64,000 nt of DNA from Luteimicrobium sp042670205 (GTDB lineage Bacteria; Actinomycetota; Actinomycetes; Actinomycetales; Cellulomonadaceae): assembly GCF_042670205.1 (NCBI RefSeq), contig NZ_JBHUWD010000027.1:3474-67473 (forward strand), in the 5' to 3' direction. This document shows positions 26,096 to 34,681 of the stretch, one piece after another. Position numbers and translations under genes: made by a program. Numbering within the stretch: position 1 is the stretch's first letter; the number at the start of each line of letters is the position of its first letter. The notes beneath the pieces were generated by a model. That model ran no database searches, was not told the origin of the DNA, and was given only the letters and a program-made list of their open reading frames with translations.

Positions 26096-27007
26096 ATGAC
26101 CGAAGCTACCGGCGCACCCGCCGGATCCCTGTCCGGGTCGCCTCTCGCCGAAGACGACGTCGAGGCGCCCAGCACCCCGCAGCACCACCCCCTGTCCGCG
26201 GAGTCCGAGTCCTACACCCACGGCCATCACGAGTCCGTCCTCCGGTCGCACCGGTGGCGGACCGCCGCGAACTCCGCGGCCTACCTCGTGCCGCACCTCG
26301 TCCGCGGCAACAGCCTGCTCGACGTCGGCTGCGGCCCGGCCACGCTCACCGTCGACCTCGCGCGCTACGTCGCGCCCGGCCGGGTCGTCGGTGTCGACGC
26401 CTCGGAGAAGGTGCTCGAGGCGGCCCGCGCGCTCGGCGACAACAGCGGCCTGGAGAACGTCGAGTTCGGGCACGCCAACGCGTACGAGCTCCCCTTCGAG
26501 GACGACTCGTTCGACGTGGTGCACGCCCACCAGCTCCTGCAGCACCTGTCCGACCCGGTCGCGGCGCTGCGCGAGATGCACCGCGTCGCGAAGCCCGGCG
26601 GCCTCGTCGCCGTCCGCGACGCCGACTACTCCGCCATGACGTGGTACCCCGAGAACGCGGGCCTCACGGAATGGAACGAGCTCTACCACGAGGTCACGTC
26701 GGCCTACGGCTACCAGGCCGACGCCGGACGGCGCCTGCTCGCCTGGGTCCAGGAGGCGGGCTTCGACCCGGCCGGCGTGGTGCCGTCCGCGGGGGTCTGG
26801 TGCTACGCCACGCCGACCGACCGCGAGTGGTGGGGCGAGCTGTGGGCCGAGCGGTGCCTCGAGTCGAACTTCGCCGTCCAGGCCAAGGACTCCGGCCTTG
26901 CCGACGACGTCGCGCTCGAGCAGCTCGCGCACGAGTGGAAGGGGTGGGCCGCGTCGCCCGAGGGGTGGTTCGCCGTCCTGCACGGCGAGGTTCTCGCCCG
27001 GGCCTGA
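26096..27007 (+). CDS. Class I SAM-dependent methyltransferase
   Basis: 303 residues. Motif I is LLDVGCGPATLTVDLARYV, motif II GVDASEKVLEAA, and motif III/IV NAYELPFEDDSFDVVHAHQLLQHL, with KPGGLVAVRDADYSAM after it. This is the UbiE/Methyltransf_11 type. The C-terminal lid is rich in Trp (REWWGELWAERCLESNF and HEWKGWAASPEGWFAVLHG). TACCGT ends 6 nt before ATG 26096, so the mRNA is probably leaderless and the first 60 residues (Gly/Ala/Pro-rich) are part of the protein. Substrate unknown. Confidence 0.88.
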   Translation: MTEATGAPAGSLSGSPLAEDDVEAPSTPQHHPLSAESESYTHGHHESVLRSHRWRTAANSAAYLVPHLVRGNSLLDVGCGPATLTVDLARYVAPGRVVGVDASEKVLEAARALGDNSGLENVEFGHANAYELPFEDDSFDVVHAHQLLQHLSDPVAALREMHRVAKPGGLVAVRDADYSAMTWYPENAGLTEWNELYHEVTSAYGYQADAGRRLLAWVQEAGFDPAGVVPSAGVWCYATPTDREWWGELWAERCLESNFAVQAKDSGLADDVALEQLAHEWKGWAASPEGWFAVLHGEVLARA

Positions 27008-27035
27008 CGCGGCGTCGGGCCCACCCGGCGGCGGC

Positions 27036-27503
27036 TCAGGGAGCCACGAAGTAGGTGAGCGTGGGGTGCCGCCCGTCCGGGCCGGCCCACTCCGCCACGC
27101 CCTCGCCCACCTGCCGCCAGCCGAGCCGCTCGTACAACGCGCGCGCCGCGGCCGACCAGTCGGCGACCTCGAGCCCGAGCGGGCGGTCGCCCGCGCCCAC
27201 CCGTGCGGCGTCCAGCAGGGCCGCCCCCGCTCCTCGGCCGGTCGCGCGCGGCGCGACGAACAGCCGCGAGATCCCGAGCGCCCCCTCGGGCACGCCCGGC
27301 CCGGCGAAGCCGTCGGCGAGCGCCACGTGGCCGACCACGACGCCGTCGTCGACGGCGACCCAGGCTCCCACGAAGGCGTCCTGCCAGAGCCACTCGCGCC
27401 GCACGTTGAGCGGGCGCGCCGGGTAGCCGTCCCGCTCGTGGACCTGGGTGAGGATCGCGATCAGGGCGGGGGCGTCGTCGTCGGTGCGGGGACGGATCTG
27501 CAC
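27036..27503 (-). CDS. GNAT family N-acetyltransferase
   Basis: 155 residues, near minimal GNAT length. QIRPRTDDDAPALIAILTQVH is the first strand and helix. ISRLFVAPRATGRGAGAALL is the acetyl-CoA loop, and ADWSAAARALYERLGWRQVGEG the C-terminal motif B. GTG 27503 follows TACGCT by 6 nt. It faces the FAH-family gene across a 38-nt divergent promoter region and converges on the methyltransferase. Substrate unknown. Confidence 0.85.
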   Translation of the reverse strand: MQIRPRTDDDAPALIAILTQVHERDGYPARPLNVRREWLWQDAFVGAWVAVDDGVVVGHVALADGFAGPGVPEGALGISRLFVAPRATGRGAGAALLDAARVGAGDRPLGLEVADWSAAARALYERLGWRQVGEGVAEWAGPDGRHPTLTYFVAP

Positions 27504-27541
27504 GTCGGGAGCGTAGCCCGGCGCGTGGCTAGGCTGGGCCC

Positions 27542-28333
27542 GTGCGCATCGCGAGATTCACGACCGGGGACGACCCCCGCTACGCCATCGTCCAGCAGGA
27601 GGGTGACCGCACGTTCCTCGCGGTCCTCACCGGGGACCCGCTCTACATGCCGACGACGCCCACGGGCGAGCGTCTCGAGCTGGGCGACGGCGTCCGGCTC
27701 CTCGCGCCCGTGATCCCGCGCTCCAAGATCGTCGCGGTCGGGAAGAACTACGCCGACCACGCGAAGGAGATGGGCGGCGAGGTGCCCAGCAGCCCGCTGC
27801 TGTTCTTCAAGCCCAACACGGCGGTCGCCGGACCGGACGACCCGATCGTCCTGCCCGACTTCAGCCAGGAGGTCAGCTACGAGGCCGAGCTCGCGCTCGT
27901 CGTCGGGCGCGTCACCAAGGACGTCACCCCGGAGCGGGCGCTCGACCACATCCTCGGGTACACGGTCGCGAACGACGTGACTGCGCGCGACGCCCAGCGC
28001 ACGGACGGCCAGTGGGCCCGCGCCAAGGGCTTCGACAGCTCGTGCCCGCTCGGCCCGTGGATCGAGACGGAGCTCGACGTCGAGGACGTCGCCGTCCGGT
28101 CGCGCGTCAACGGCGAGCCCCGCCAGGACGGGCGCACCCGCGACCTCGTCTTCGACATCCCGTTCCTCGTCTCCTACATCTCCGAGGCGTTCACGCTGCT
28201 CCCGGGCGACGTCATCCTCACGGGCACGCCCGCCGGCGTCGGGCTGATCGACCAGGGCGACCGGGTCGAGTGCGAGGTCGAGGGCATCGGGGTCCTCTCG
28301 AACCCCGTGGTCCGCCGCGACCCTTCGCTCTAG
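27542..28333 (+). CDS. Fumarylacetoacetate hydrolase (FAH) family protein
   Basis: 263 residues. The family cleaves C-C bonds or decarboxylates acyl-pyruvates and oxaloacetate with Mg. Motifs: KIVAVGKNYADHAKEMG, SYEAELALVVGRVTKDV with the metal-binding Glu residues, GYTVANDVTARDAQ, GFDSSCPLGPWIE and LLPGDVILTGTPAGVGLIDQGD. This small form is widely conserved immediately before gltX in actinobacteria; here three unrelated genes intervene. TAGGCT ends 6 nt before GTG 27542. The true substrate is unproven. Confidence 0.93.
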   Translation: MRIARFTTGDDPRYAIVQQEGDRTFLAVLTGDPLYMPTTPTGERLELGDGVRLLAPVIPRSKIVAVGKNYADHAKEMGGEVPSSPLLFFKPNTAVAGPDDPIVLPDFSQEVSYEAELALVVGRVTKDVTPERALDHILGYTVANDVTARDAQRTDGQWARAKGFDSSCPLGPWIETELDVEDVAVRSRVNGEPRQDGRTRDLVFDIPFLVSYISEAFTLLPGDVILTGTPAGVGLIDQGDRVECEVEGIGVLSNPVVRRDPSL

Positions 28334-28356
28334 CACGTCGCCGGGCGGGGACGTGC

Positions 28357-29568
28357 TCAGACGAGCACGTCCCCGTCCCGCGCGACGACCCGGCCGCCCG
28401 CGACGACGAGCGCGCGGCCCGGCGCCCGCACGACGGCGTCCGGCACGTTCTCGGCGTCGACGAGGACGACGTCCGCGGGCGCGCCCACGACGAGGTCGTG
28501 CACGCCACGCCCGACGAACGGGGCGGCGTCCGACGACGCGATCCGCGCCGCGGTCACGAGCTCGTCGTCGTGGCGGAACCGTGACAGCCGGGCCAGCTGG
28601 GTCGTGAGCGCGAGCAGGTCGCCCGTGCCGTAGGGCGACCACAGGTCGCGGATCCCGTCCGTCCCCAGCCCGACGGCGACGCCCGCCTCGCGCAGCGCGT
28701 GCACGGGCAGGGGAGCGGCGCCGATCGGCGCGACGGTCGTCATCGTGATGCCGGCCTCGCCCATCGCGGCGACGAGGTCCGCCTGCCGCGACGCCGGCAG
28801 CTCGCCGACCGCGAACCCGTGCGCCACGTTGACCATGCCCTGGAGCCCCGCGCGCAGCGTGCGCTCGATCATGAGCTCGATCTGGAACGCGCCGAGCGGG
28901 CCGCCGTCGTGCAGGTGGACGTCGACGCCCACGCCGCGGCGCTCGGCGATCGCGAACAGCCCGTCGAGCTGGCCGACCGGGTCACGATCGATCGACGCCG
29001 GGTCCAGGCCGCCAACGTGCTCGGCGCCCGCGGCCGCCGCCTCGTCGAGCAGCGCGAGCACGCCCGGACGCCGCAGGACGCCGTCCTGGGGGAACGCGAC
29101 GATCTCGGCGTGCACCGCACCGCCGACGGCCTCGAGCGCGTCGCGGACGACCTCGATGCCCCGCAGCCCGAGGCCGAGGTCGACGTCGACGTGGGTCCGG
29201 ATCGCGGTGGTCCCGTGCCGGAGGAACTCGCGCAGCACGGCGAGCGTGACGTCGATCCCGGGGATGCCGAGCTCGTCGCGGTGGGCGCGCTCGTGCGCGA
29301 TCCGGCCCTGCGTGGTGGCCTCGCCGCCGTAGCTGACCCACGGCTTGCCCCACCAGCTCTTGTCGACGTGCGCGTGGGCGTTGACCAGGCCGGGGATGGC
29401 GAGCAGGCCGCGCCCGTCGACGACACCGTCGGCGGGTGGGGCAGGGACGGCCGGGTCGTGCGGCGCGAGGGCAGTGATGCGGCCGTCCGCGACGTGCACG
29501 TCGACGGCGTCGCCGCCCCAGGGGCGCACGTTCCGCAGGACGGTCACGGTCTCGGGGGAGGGGGTCAT
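28357..29568 (-). CDS. Amidohydrolase, cytosine-deaminase-like
   Basis: 403 residues. The metal site of the CodA branch is present: NAHAHVDKSW (His-x-His), VDVHLHDGG, NVAHGFAVG and GLGTDGIRDLWSPYGTGDLL with the catalytic Asp. FLRHGTTAIRTHVDVD is also CodA-like. N- and C-terminal strands form the usual small beta-sandwich (VHDLVVGAPADVVLVDAENV). It could deaminate a pyrimidine or another cyclic amide. ATG 29568 overlaps the stop of the upstream lipoprotein gene (ATGA), so both are one operon controlled from the GntR divergent region. Confidence 0.87.
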   Translation of the reverse strand: MTPSPETVTVLRNVRPWGGDAVDVHVADGRITALAPHDPAVPAPPADGVVDGRGLLAIPGLVNAHAHVDKSWWGKPWVSYGGEATTQGRIAHERAHRDELGIPGIDVTLAVLREFLRHGTTAIRTHVDVDLGLGLRGIEVVRDALEAVGGAVHAEIVAFPQDGVLRRPGVLALLDEAAAAGAEHVGGLDPASIDRDPVGQLDGLFAIAERRGVGVDVHLHDGGPLGAFQIELMIERTLRAGLQGMVNVAHGFAVGELPASRQADLVAAMGEAGITMTTVAPIGAAPLPVHALREAGVAVGLGTDGIRDLWSPYGTGDLLALTTQLARLSRFRHDDELVTAARIASSDAAPFVGRGVHDLVVGAPADVVLVDAENVPDAVVRAPGRALVVAGGRVVARDGDVLV

Positions 29569-30752
29569 GGGGTCGGTCCTTCCGGGAGCGGGACGACCAC
29601 CTGGGGTCGCCCGGGGATCTGGATCTCGTAGGTCTCGAGCGTGGCGAGGTCGACGACGGTCGCGCCGTCCCACGCGCCGGACTGCGTGTAGCCGCCCGCG
29701 AGGACGGCCATGAGCGCGCCGTCCGCGGGGTCGGTCCACGTCGTCACGGTCTCGTGCGTGCGGTCGAGCGCCTTGACGCGCTCGTCGCCCGTCGCGGGGT
29801 CGAGGACAGCGACGTTGGGGCCGCCGCCCGCGTTGCCGAACGGCCCGTCGCCCACGACCACGAGGCGGCCGTCGGGGGTGCGCGTCACGCCGTGCTGGTG
29901 GCTGTCGGCGGTCTGGCGGATCGTCGACGTGCGTCCGGTGGCCGGGTCGAGCCGCACGACGACGCGTCCCTGGTAGGGCAGGAGGAGCGTGCCGTCGTCG
30001 TCGAGGACCGCATAGTGCGGCTTCTCGAACGACGCGAGGCCGCCCTCGGTGCCGAACGGCGCGACCTCGATCCGCCGCGCCTCGAACGTCCGCGTGTCGA
30101 CGACGTGCACGGAGAACGCGTCGTGGTCGACCGTGTACGCCTCGCGGCCGTCGGCCGAGACCAGGACGTCGAACGGGCGCAGTCCGACGGGCGTGCTCGC
30201 GACGACGCGGCGGGAGGCGACGTCGACCGTCTCGAGCGCCGACGTGCCGCCCCGGTTCACGGCCACGTAGACGCGGCGGCCGTCGGGCGAGACGGCGATG
30301 CCGGTCCCGCCGAGCCGGTACTCGCCGTACGTGACCTGCGCGGGCGCGTCGCGGTACGGCACGAGGGCGACCCGAGCGCGTGCGGCGAGGTCGACGACCG
30401 CGACCCCGCGCGCCGTCGCGACGTACGCGCGCTGCGTGGCGCCGTGGACGGCCACGCCCCACGGCGCCTCGCCGACCTCGACGCGGCCCACGACCGCAGT
30501 GCCCTCACGGTCTGCGGGGTCGACGACCACGAGACCGTCGGACTCGGCCTGCGTCGCGAGGAGGTAGCGCGCGGGCGCCGGCGCGGCGGGCTCGGGCACG
30601 GAGCTCCTCGGGGTGGTCGGGGTGGGCGCCGCGGTCGTCGCCGTCGTCGTCGGGCTCGGGGCGCCGTCCGCGGTGCTCGGCGTGCAGGCCGCGAGCGCGA
30701 AGAGGGCGAGGATGAGCGTGACGATCGTCGGGAGCAAGAAGGCTCGGCGCAT
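29565..30752 (-). CDS. Lipoprotein with YncE-like beta-propeller
   Basis: 395 residues. The signal peptide is MRRAFLLPTIVTLILALFAL and the lipobox is LAAC with Cys23. It is followed by a Thr/Pro-rich linker to about residue 60. The rest is a seven-bladed propeller of the YncE/surface-layer type, with blades such as VVVDPADREGTAVVGRVEVG, IAVSPDGRRVYVAVNRGG and DVLVSADGREAYTVDHDA. It is probably attached to the outer face of the membrane. It is first in an operon with the cytosine-deaminase-like amidohydrolase. Function unknown; a ligand-binding or scaffold role is a guess. Confidence 0.85.
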   Translation of the reverse strand: MRRAFLLPTIVTLILALFALAACTPSTADGAPSPTTTATTAAPTPTTPRSSVPEPAAPAPARYLLATQAESDGLVVVDPADREGTAVVGRVEVGEAPWGVAVHGATQRAYVATARGVAVVDLAARARVALVPYRDAPAQVTYGEYRLGGTGIAVSPDGRRVYVAVNRGGTSALETVDVASRRVVASTPVGLRPFDVLVSADGREAYTVDHDAFSVHVVDTRTFEARRIEVAPFGTEGGLASFEKPHYAVLDDDGTLLLPYQGRVVVRLDPATGRTSTIRQTADSHQHGVTRTPDGRLVVVGDGPFGNAGGGPNVAVLDPATGDERVKALDRTHETVTTWTDPADGALMAVLAGGYTQSGAWDGATVVDLATLETYEIQIPGRPQVVVPLPEGPTP

Positions 30753-30756
30753 CTCA

Positions 30757-30772
30757 AAACGGTATACCATTT
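30757..30772. promoter_or_regulatory. GntR-type operator in the divergent promoter
   Basis: AAACGGTATACCATTT is a 16-bp dyad with one mismatched pair and a perfect GGTATACC core at 30761-30768. It is only 4 nt upstream of the lipoprotein start and 38 nt upstream of the GntR gene. TATACC can serve as the -10 box of the regulator. Short TGGTATACCA-like dyads are typical binding sites of FCD-type GntR proteins. It most likely controls both directions. Confidence 0.68.
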
Positions 30773-30810
30773 GTGCGCCAGGGGACGCGAGACCCCCCGA
30801 GAGGTAGGAC

Positions 30811-31479
30811 ATGGAGCTTCCCGGCACGCCGCCGACCGCCTTCGAGCCCGAGCCGCAGCGCGTCGCACGCGTCCTCCGGGACCAGATCGTCGTGGGCGAG
30901 CGCGCGCCCGGCAGCAAGCTCGTCGAGCGGGACCTCGCCGACGAGCTCGGGGTGAGCCGCGTGCCCGTCCGCGAGGCGCTCCGCCTCCTCGTGGGCGAGG
31001 GGCTCGTCACGCCCCGGCCCCGCACGTGGGCGGTCGTCCGCACCTTCTCGGACGACGACGTCGACGACCTGCTCGACGTCCGCGCGGCGCTCGAAGGCCT
31101 CGCCGCCCGGCGCGCGGCCGAGCACCGGGACCCAGGTCGCCTCGGGGCGCTCGCGGACGCACTCGGCCGCGAGGACGACGCCGCCGCTCGGGGTGACGCG
31201 GCCGCCGCCCGCCGGGCCGCGGCCGACTTCCACGAGGCCCTCCTCGCGGCCGCCGGCAACACGGTGCTCGACGAGGTCACGGCCGTGACCGCGAGCCGCG
31301 CCCGCTGGCTGCTCGGCCAGCACGAGGACCTCGCGCAGATGGCCGGCGAGCACCGCCTCCTGCTCGACGCGATCCACGCCGGCGACGTCGAGGGCGCCGC
31401 CCGGACGGTCGCCGCGCACCTGCGGACCTCGCGGTCGGCGGTCGCGTCGCTCCGCTCGGCCGACGACGCGCCCGCCTGA
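30811..31479 (+). CDS. GntR family regulator, FCD (FadR) subfamily
   Basis: 222 residues. The winged helix covers residues 15-80: VLRDQIVVGERAPGSKLVERDLADELGVSRVPVREALRLLVGEGLV. The all-helical FCD ligand domain follows (DDLLDVRAALEGLAARRAAE, FHEALLAAAGN, EHRLLLDAIHAGDVEGAARTVAAHL), with the usual Asp and His residues that hold a metal ion. ATG 30811 has GAGAGG upstream. It is divergent from the lipoprotein-amidohydrolase operon and probably represses it until the substrate appears. gltX follows after 20 nt but has its own -10. Confidence 0.92.
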   Translation: MELPGTPPTAFEPEPQRVARVLRDQIVVGERAPGSKLVERDLADELGVSRVPVREALRLLVGEGLVTPRPRTWAVVRTFSDDDVDDLLDVRAALEGLAARRAAEHRDPGRLGALADALGREDDAAARGDAAAARRAAADFHEALLAAAGNTVLDEVTAVTASRARWLLGQHEDLAQMAGEHRLLLDAIHAGDVEGAARTVAAHLRTSRSAVASLRSADDAPA

Positions 31480-31499
31480 GGGGCCGATATCCTGGCGCG

Positions 31500-32945
31500 G
31501 TGACCTTCCCTGCGCCCGGCACCTCGCCGATCCGTGTCCGCTTCGCGCCGTCCCCGACGGGCATGTTCCACGTCGGCTCCGCCCGCTCGACCCTCTTCAA
31601 CTGGGCGGTCGCCAAGCAGTCCGGCGGGATCTTCGTGCTGCGCGTCGAGGACACCGACGCCGCCCGCAACCGGCCCGAGTGGACCGACGGCATCCTCAGC
31701 GCCATGGCCGCGCTCGGCGTGCACGAGGGCGACCCGACGTTCGAGGGCCCGTACTTCCAGTCCGCGAACCGCGGGCTGCACGAGCAGGCCGCGGCCCGGC
31801 TGTTCGACGCCGGGCGCGCGTACTACTGCGACTGCACCCGCGACGACGTCGTCGCGCGCACGGGCTCGCAGCACGCCGGCTACGACGGCTTCTGCCGCGA
31901 CCGCGGGCTCGCCTACGAGCCGGGCCGGGCCTTGCGCTTCCGCACGCCCGACGAGGGCGAGACGACCGTCGTCGACGTGATCCGGGGCAACCCCACGTTC
32001 CCGAACTCGGCGATCGAGGACTTCGTGGTCGCGCGCGGCGACGGGTCGCCCGTGTTCCTGCTCGCGAACGTCGTCGACGACATGGACGAGCGCATCACGC
32101 ACGTGATCCGCGGCGAGGAGCACCTCCCCAACACGCCCAAGCAGCAGCTGCTGTGGGAGGCGCTGGGCGCCGAGCCGCCCGTGTGGGCGCACCTGCCCGT
32201 CCTCGTCAACGAGAAGCGCCAGAAGCTGTCGAAGCGCCGCGACAAGGTGGCGCTCGAGGACTTCTTCGCCGAGGGCATCCTGCCGTCCGCGATGGTCAAC
32301 TACCTCATGCTGCTCGGCTGGGCGCCCGGCAACGACGAGGAGATCCTGCCGTTCGACGAGCTGGTCACGCGGTTCCGGCTCGACGAGGTCAACTCGGCCC
32401 CCGCCTTCTTCGACATCAAGAAGCTCACGGCGTTCAACGGCGAGTACATCCGCGCCCTGCCCGCCCGCGAGTTCGCCGCGGCGTGCGCGCCGTGGCTCGT
32501 CGCCCCGGCCGCGCCGTGGGCCCCCGAGGCGTTCGACCAGGCCACGTTCGACGCCGTCGCGCCGCTCACGCAGACGCGCGTCGCGCTGCTGTCGGAGATC
32601 ACCAAGAACGTCGACTTCCTGTTCCTCGACGAGCCCGTCGACGACGAGGCGTCCTGGGCCAAGGCCATGAAGCCGCCGGCCGCGGAGCTGCTCGCGGAGG
32701 TCCGCGAGGCGTTCGCGACGCTCGAGCCGTGGGAGGCCGAGCCCCTCAAGGGCACCGTCGAGCGCGTGGGCCTGGCGCACGAGCTCAAGCTCGGCAAGGC
32801 CCAGGCGCCCGTCCGCGTCGCCGTGACCGGCCGGACGATCGGCCTGCCGCTCTTCGAGTCGCTGGCCGTGCTCGGCCGGGAGCGCACGCTCGCCCGGGTG
32901 GACGCCGCGATCGCGCGCCTCGCATCGACCCCCGCGGCCTCGTGA
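31500..32945 (+). CDS. gltX: Glutamyl-tRNA synthetase
   Basis: 481 residues, class Ia synthetase. The HIGH-equivalent is FAPSPTGMFHVGSARSTLFN and the KMSKS-equivalent is KRQKLSKRRDK. The C-terminal anticodon-binding domain is typical of discriminating bacterial GluRS. With GatCAB upstream, GluRS may also charge tRNA(Gln), but no glnS is seen in the window to settle this. GTG 31500 has no ribosome site; TATCCT (31488-31493) ends 6 nt before it. The stop overlaps the next start (GTGA). Confidence 0.97.
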   Translation: MTFPAPGTSPIRVRFAPSPTGMFHVGSARSTLFNWAVAKQSGGIFVLRVEDTDAARNRPEWTDGILSAMAALGVHEGDPTFEGPYFQSANRGLHEQAAARLFDAGRAYYCDCTRDDVVARTGSQHAGYDGFCRDRGLAYEPGRALRFRTPDEGETTVVDVIRGNPTFPNSAIEDFVVARGDGSPVFLLANVVDDMDERITHVIRGEEHLPNTPKQQLLWEALGAEPPVWAHLPVLVNEKRQKLSKRRDKVALEDFFAEGILPSAMVNYLMLLGWAPGNDEEILPFDELVTRFRLDEVNSAPAFFDIKKLTAFNGEYIRALPAREFAAACAPWLVAPAAPWAPEAFDQATFDAVAPLTQTRVALLSEITKNVDFLFLDEPVDDEASWAKAMKPPAAELLAEVREAFATLEPWEAEPLKGTVERVGLAHELKLGKAQAPVRVAVTGRTIGLPLFESLAVLGRERTLARVDAAIARLASTPAAS

Positions 32946-33706
32946 CGACGGCGCTGCCCGCCGACCTCGAGGGCGTCCTGCTGGACGTCGACGACACCCT
33001 CGTGGACACGCGGGGGGCCTTCGCCGCGTCCGTCGAGGCGGTCTGGCGTACGTACCTGCCGCACGTGCCGGCCGACCGCGTCCCCGAGATGGTCGCGCTC
33101 TGGCGGGGCGACCCGCACGGCTACTACCGCGCCTACACGCGCGGCGAGCTCGCGTTCGACGAGCAGCGCCGGCTGCGGGCCGACGAGCTGCACCGCACGT
33201 TCGGCGGCCCGCCCGTCGACGAGGCGACGTACCCGGCGTGGCTCGAGGTCTTCTGGGGCACGTTCGAGCGGTCGTGGCACGCCCACGACGACGCGCGCGC
33301 GACGGTCGACGCGCTGCGCGCGGCCGGCCTCGAGGTCGGCGCCGTGACGAACGCCGCGCGTGCCATGCAGGACCGCAAGCTCGCGGCGAGCGGCCTCGCG
33401 GACGTGCCGGTGCTCGTGACGGTCGAGAACTTCGGCGTCGGCAAGCCCGACCCGCGCGTCTTCCAGGAGGGCGCGCGGCTGCTCGGCACCGACCCGGCGC
33501 GCACCCTTTACGTGGGCGACGAGCTCGACGTCGACGCGATCGGCGCCGTCCGTGCCGGGCTCGTCGGCGTGTGGCTCGACCGCCCCGGCACCCGGCGCGG
33601 CGACGGCCATCTCGAGGACCCGGCGGCCGCGGACGAGGCGGGGGTCGTCGTCGTGCCCTCGCTCACGCGGCTCGCCGAGAGCGTGACTCAGGCCGCGGTG
33701 CGCTGA
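32942..33706 (+). CDS. HAD superfamily hydrolase
   Basis: 254 residues. Motif I is LLDVDDTLVDT with the nucleophile Asp, motif II GAVTNAA, motif III Lys in GVGKPDPRVFQEG, and motif IV VGDELDVDAIGA. A helical C1 cap lies between residues 20 and 95. Phosphoglycolate-phosphatase or general phosphatase type; substrate unknown. GTG 32942 overlaps the gltX stop by 4 nt, so it is translationally coupled to gltX, a conserved arrangement in this group. Its last 19 nt overlap the end of the opposing LysR gene. Confidence 0.9.
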   Translation: MTTALPADLEGVLLDVDDTLVDTRGAFAASVEAVWRTYLPHVPADRVPEMVALWRGDPHGYYRAYTRGELAFDEQRRLRADELHRTFGGPPVDEATYPAWLEVFWGTFERSWHAHDDARATVDALRAAGLEVGAVTNAARAMQDRKLAASGLADVPVLVTVENFGVGKPDPRVFQEGARLLGTDPARTLYVGDELDVDAIGAVRAGLVGVWLDRPGTRRGDGHLEDPAAADEAGVVVVPSLTRLAESVTQAAVR

Positions 33707-34611
33707 CCCTGCGCCACCGCGACGAGGCGGCGCGCCCCGGCCGACAACGTCTCGCCGTCCTTCCAGACGGCGCGCAGCGGCCGCACGAGGTCGAGGTCGG
33801 GCACCGGGAGCGCGACGAGCGCTCCCCTCGCCAGGTCGTCCTCGACCGCGAGCCGTGACAGGACGGCGACCGCGCCCGCGTGCAGGACCGCCGTACGCAC
33901 CGCCTGCGTGCTGCCGAGCTGGGGGAGGTGCGCGGGCAGCGTGCGCCGCACGCGTCCGAGCGCGCGCTCGAGGCTCGCCCGGGTGCCCGAGCCCTCCTCC
34001 CGCACGACGAGCCCGCCACGCAGCAGCTCGTCGAACCCGAGCGCTCGGCGCTTCGCCCACGCGTGGTCCGCCGCGACCACGACGACGAGCTCGTCCTCGG
34101 CGACCAGCGACCACCGCAGGCCCCGCGCCAGCTCGGGCGACTCGACGAACCCGAGGGCGACGTCGTCGTCGAGGACGCGGCGCGTCACCTCGGCCGAGTT
34201 GCACACCACGAGCTCGACGTCGGGCGCCGCCCCCTCGCGGGGGCCGCGGGGCTCGCGCCCCAGCGTCGCGAGCCAGCGTGGCGCGAGGTGCTCGGCGATG
34301 GTGAGGCTCGCCGCCACCCGCACGCGGGCCCCGGGGACCTCGCGCAGGGCAGCGAGGGTCGAGCCGAGCGTCGTGTAGGCGTCGAGGACGCCGCGGGCGC
34401 ACTCGGCCGCGACGCGGCCCGCGTCCGTGAGCCGCGTCCCCCGGGGCGTGCGGACGAGGAGCTCGAGCCCGAGGCTGCGCTCGAGACGTCGCAGCGCCGC
34501 CGACGCCGACGGCTGCGTGATGCCCAGGGTGCGCGCCGCGGCTGAGATCGAGCCGTGCGAGTCGGCGGCGACGAGCAGCTCGAGCGTCGAGGGAGCCGGG
34601 AGATCGGTCAT
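33688..34611 (-). CDS. LysR family regulator beside YeiH
   Basis: 307 residues. The N-terminal helix-turn-helix is STLELLVAADSHGSISAAARTLGITQPSASAALRRLERSLG. The substrate domain holds ELVVCNSAEVTRRVLDDDVALGFVESPEL and ELVVVVAADHAWA, as in the CysB/CbbR/YeiE branch. It is divergent from yeiH, a pairing known from YeiE-YeiH in enterobacteria, where YeiE responds to sulfite. TAGCAT ends 6 nt before the ATG, so it is probably leaderless. It probably regulates the neighbouring transporter. Confidence 0.9.
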   Translation of the reverse strand: MTDLPAPSTLELLVAADSHGSISAAARTLGITQPSASAALRRLERSLGLELLVRTPRGTRLTDAGRVAAECARGVLDAYTTLGSTLAALREVPGARVRVAASLTIAEHLAPRWLATLGREPRGPREGAAPDVELVVCNSAEVTRRVLDDDVALGFVESPELARGLRWSLVAEDELVVVVAADHAWAKRRALGFDELLRGGLVVREEGSGTRASLERALGRVRRTLPAHLPQLGSTQAVRTAVLHAGAVAVLSRLAVEDDLARGALVALPVPDLDLVRPLRAVWKDGETLSAGARRLVAVAQGQRTAA

Positions 34612-34628
34612 AGCCCGATGCTATGACC
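34606..34628. promoter_or_regulatory. LysR-type dyad between lysR and yeiH
   Basis: GGTCATA (34606-34612) and TATGACC (34622-34628) form a perfect 7-bp dyad with a 9-nt spacer, fitting the T-N11-A LysR box. It covers the lysR start codon and -10, as expected for autorepression, and lies 54 nt upstream of the yeiH start. Confidence 0.6.
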
Positions 34629-34681
34629 TGGACGCGAGGTGCAGGGTTCCGGAGCTCCCCGGCGCCCGCGACGGTGGAGGT

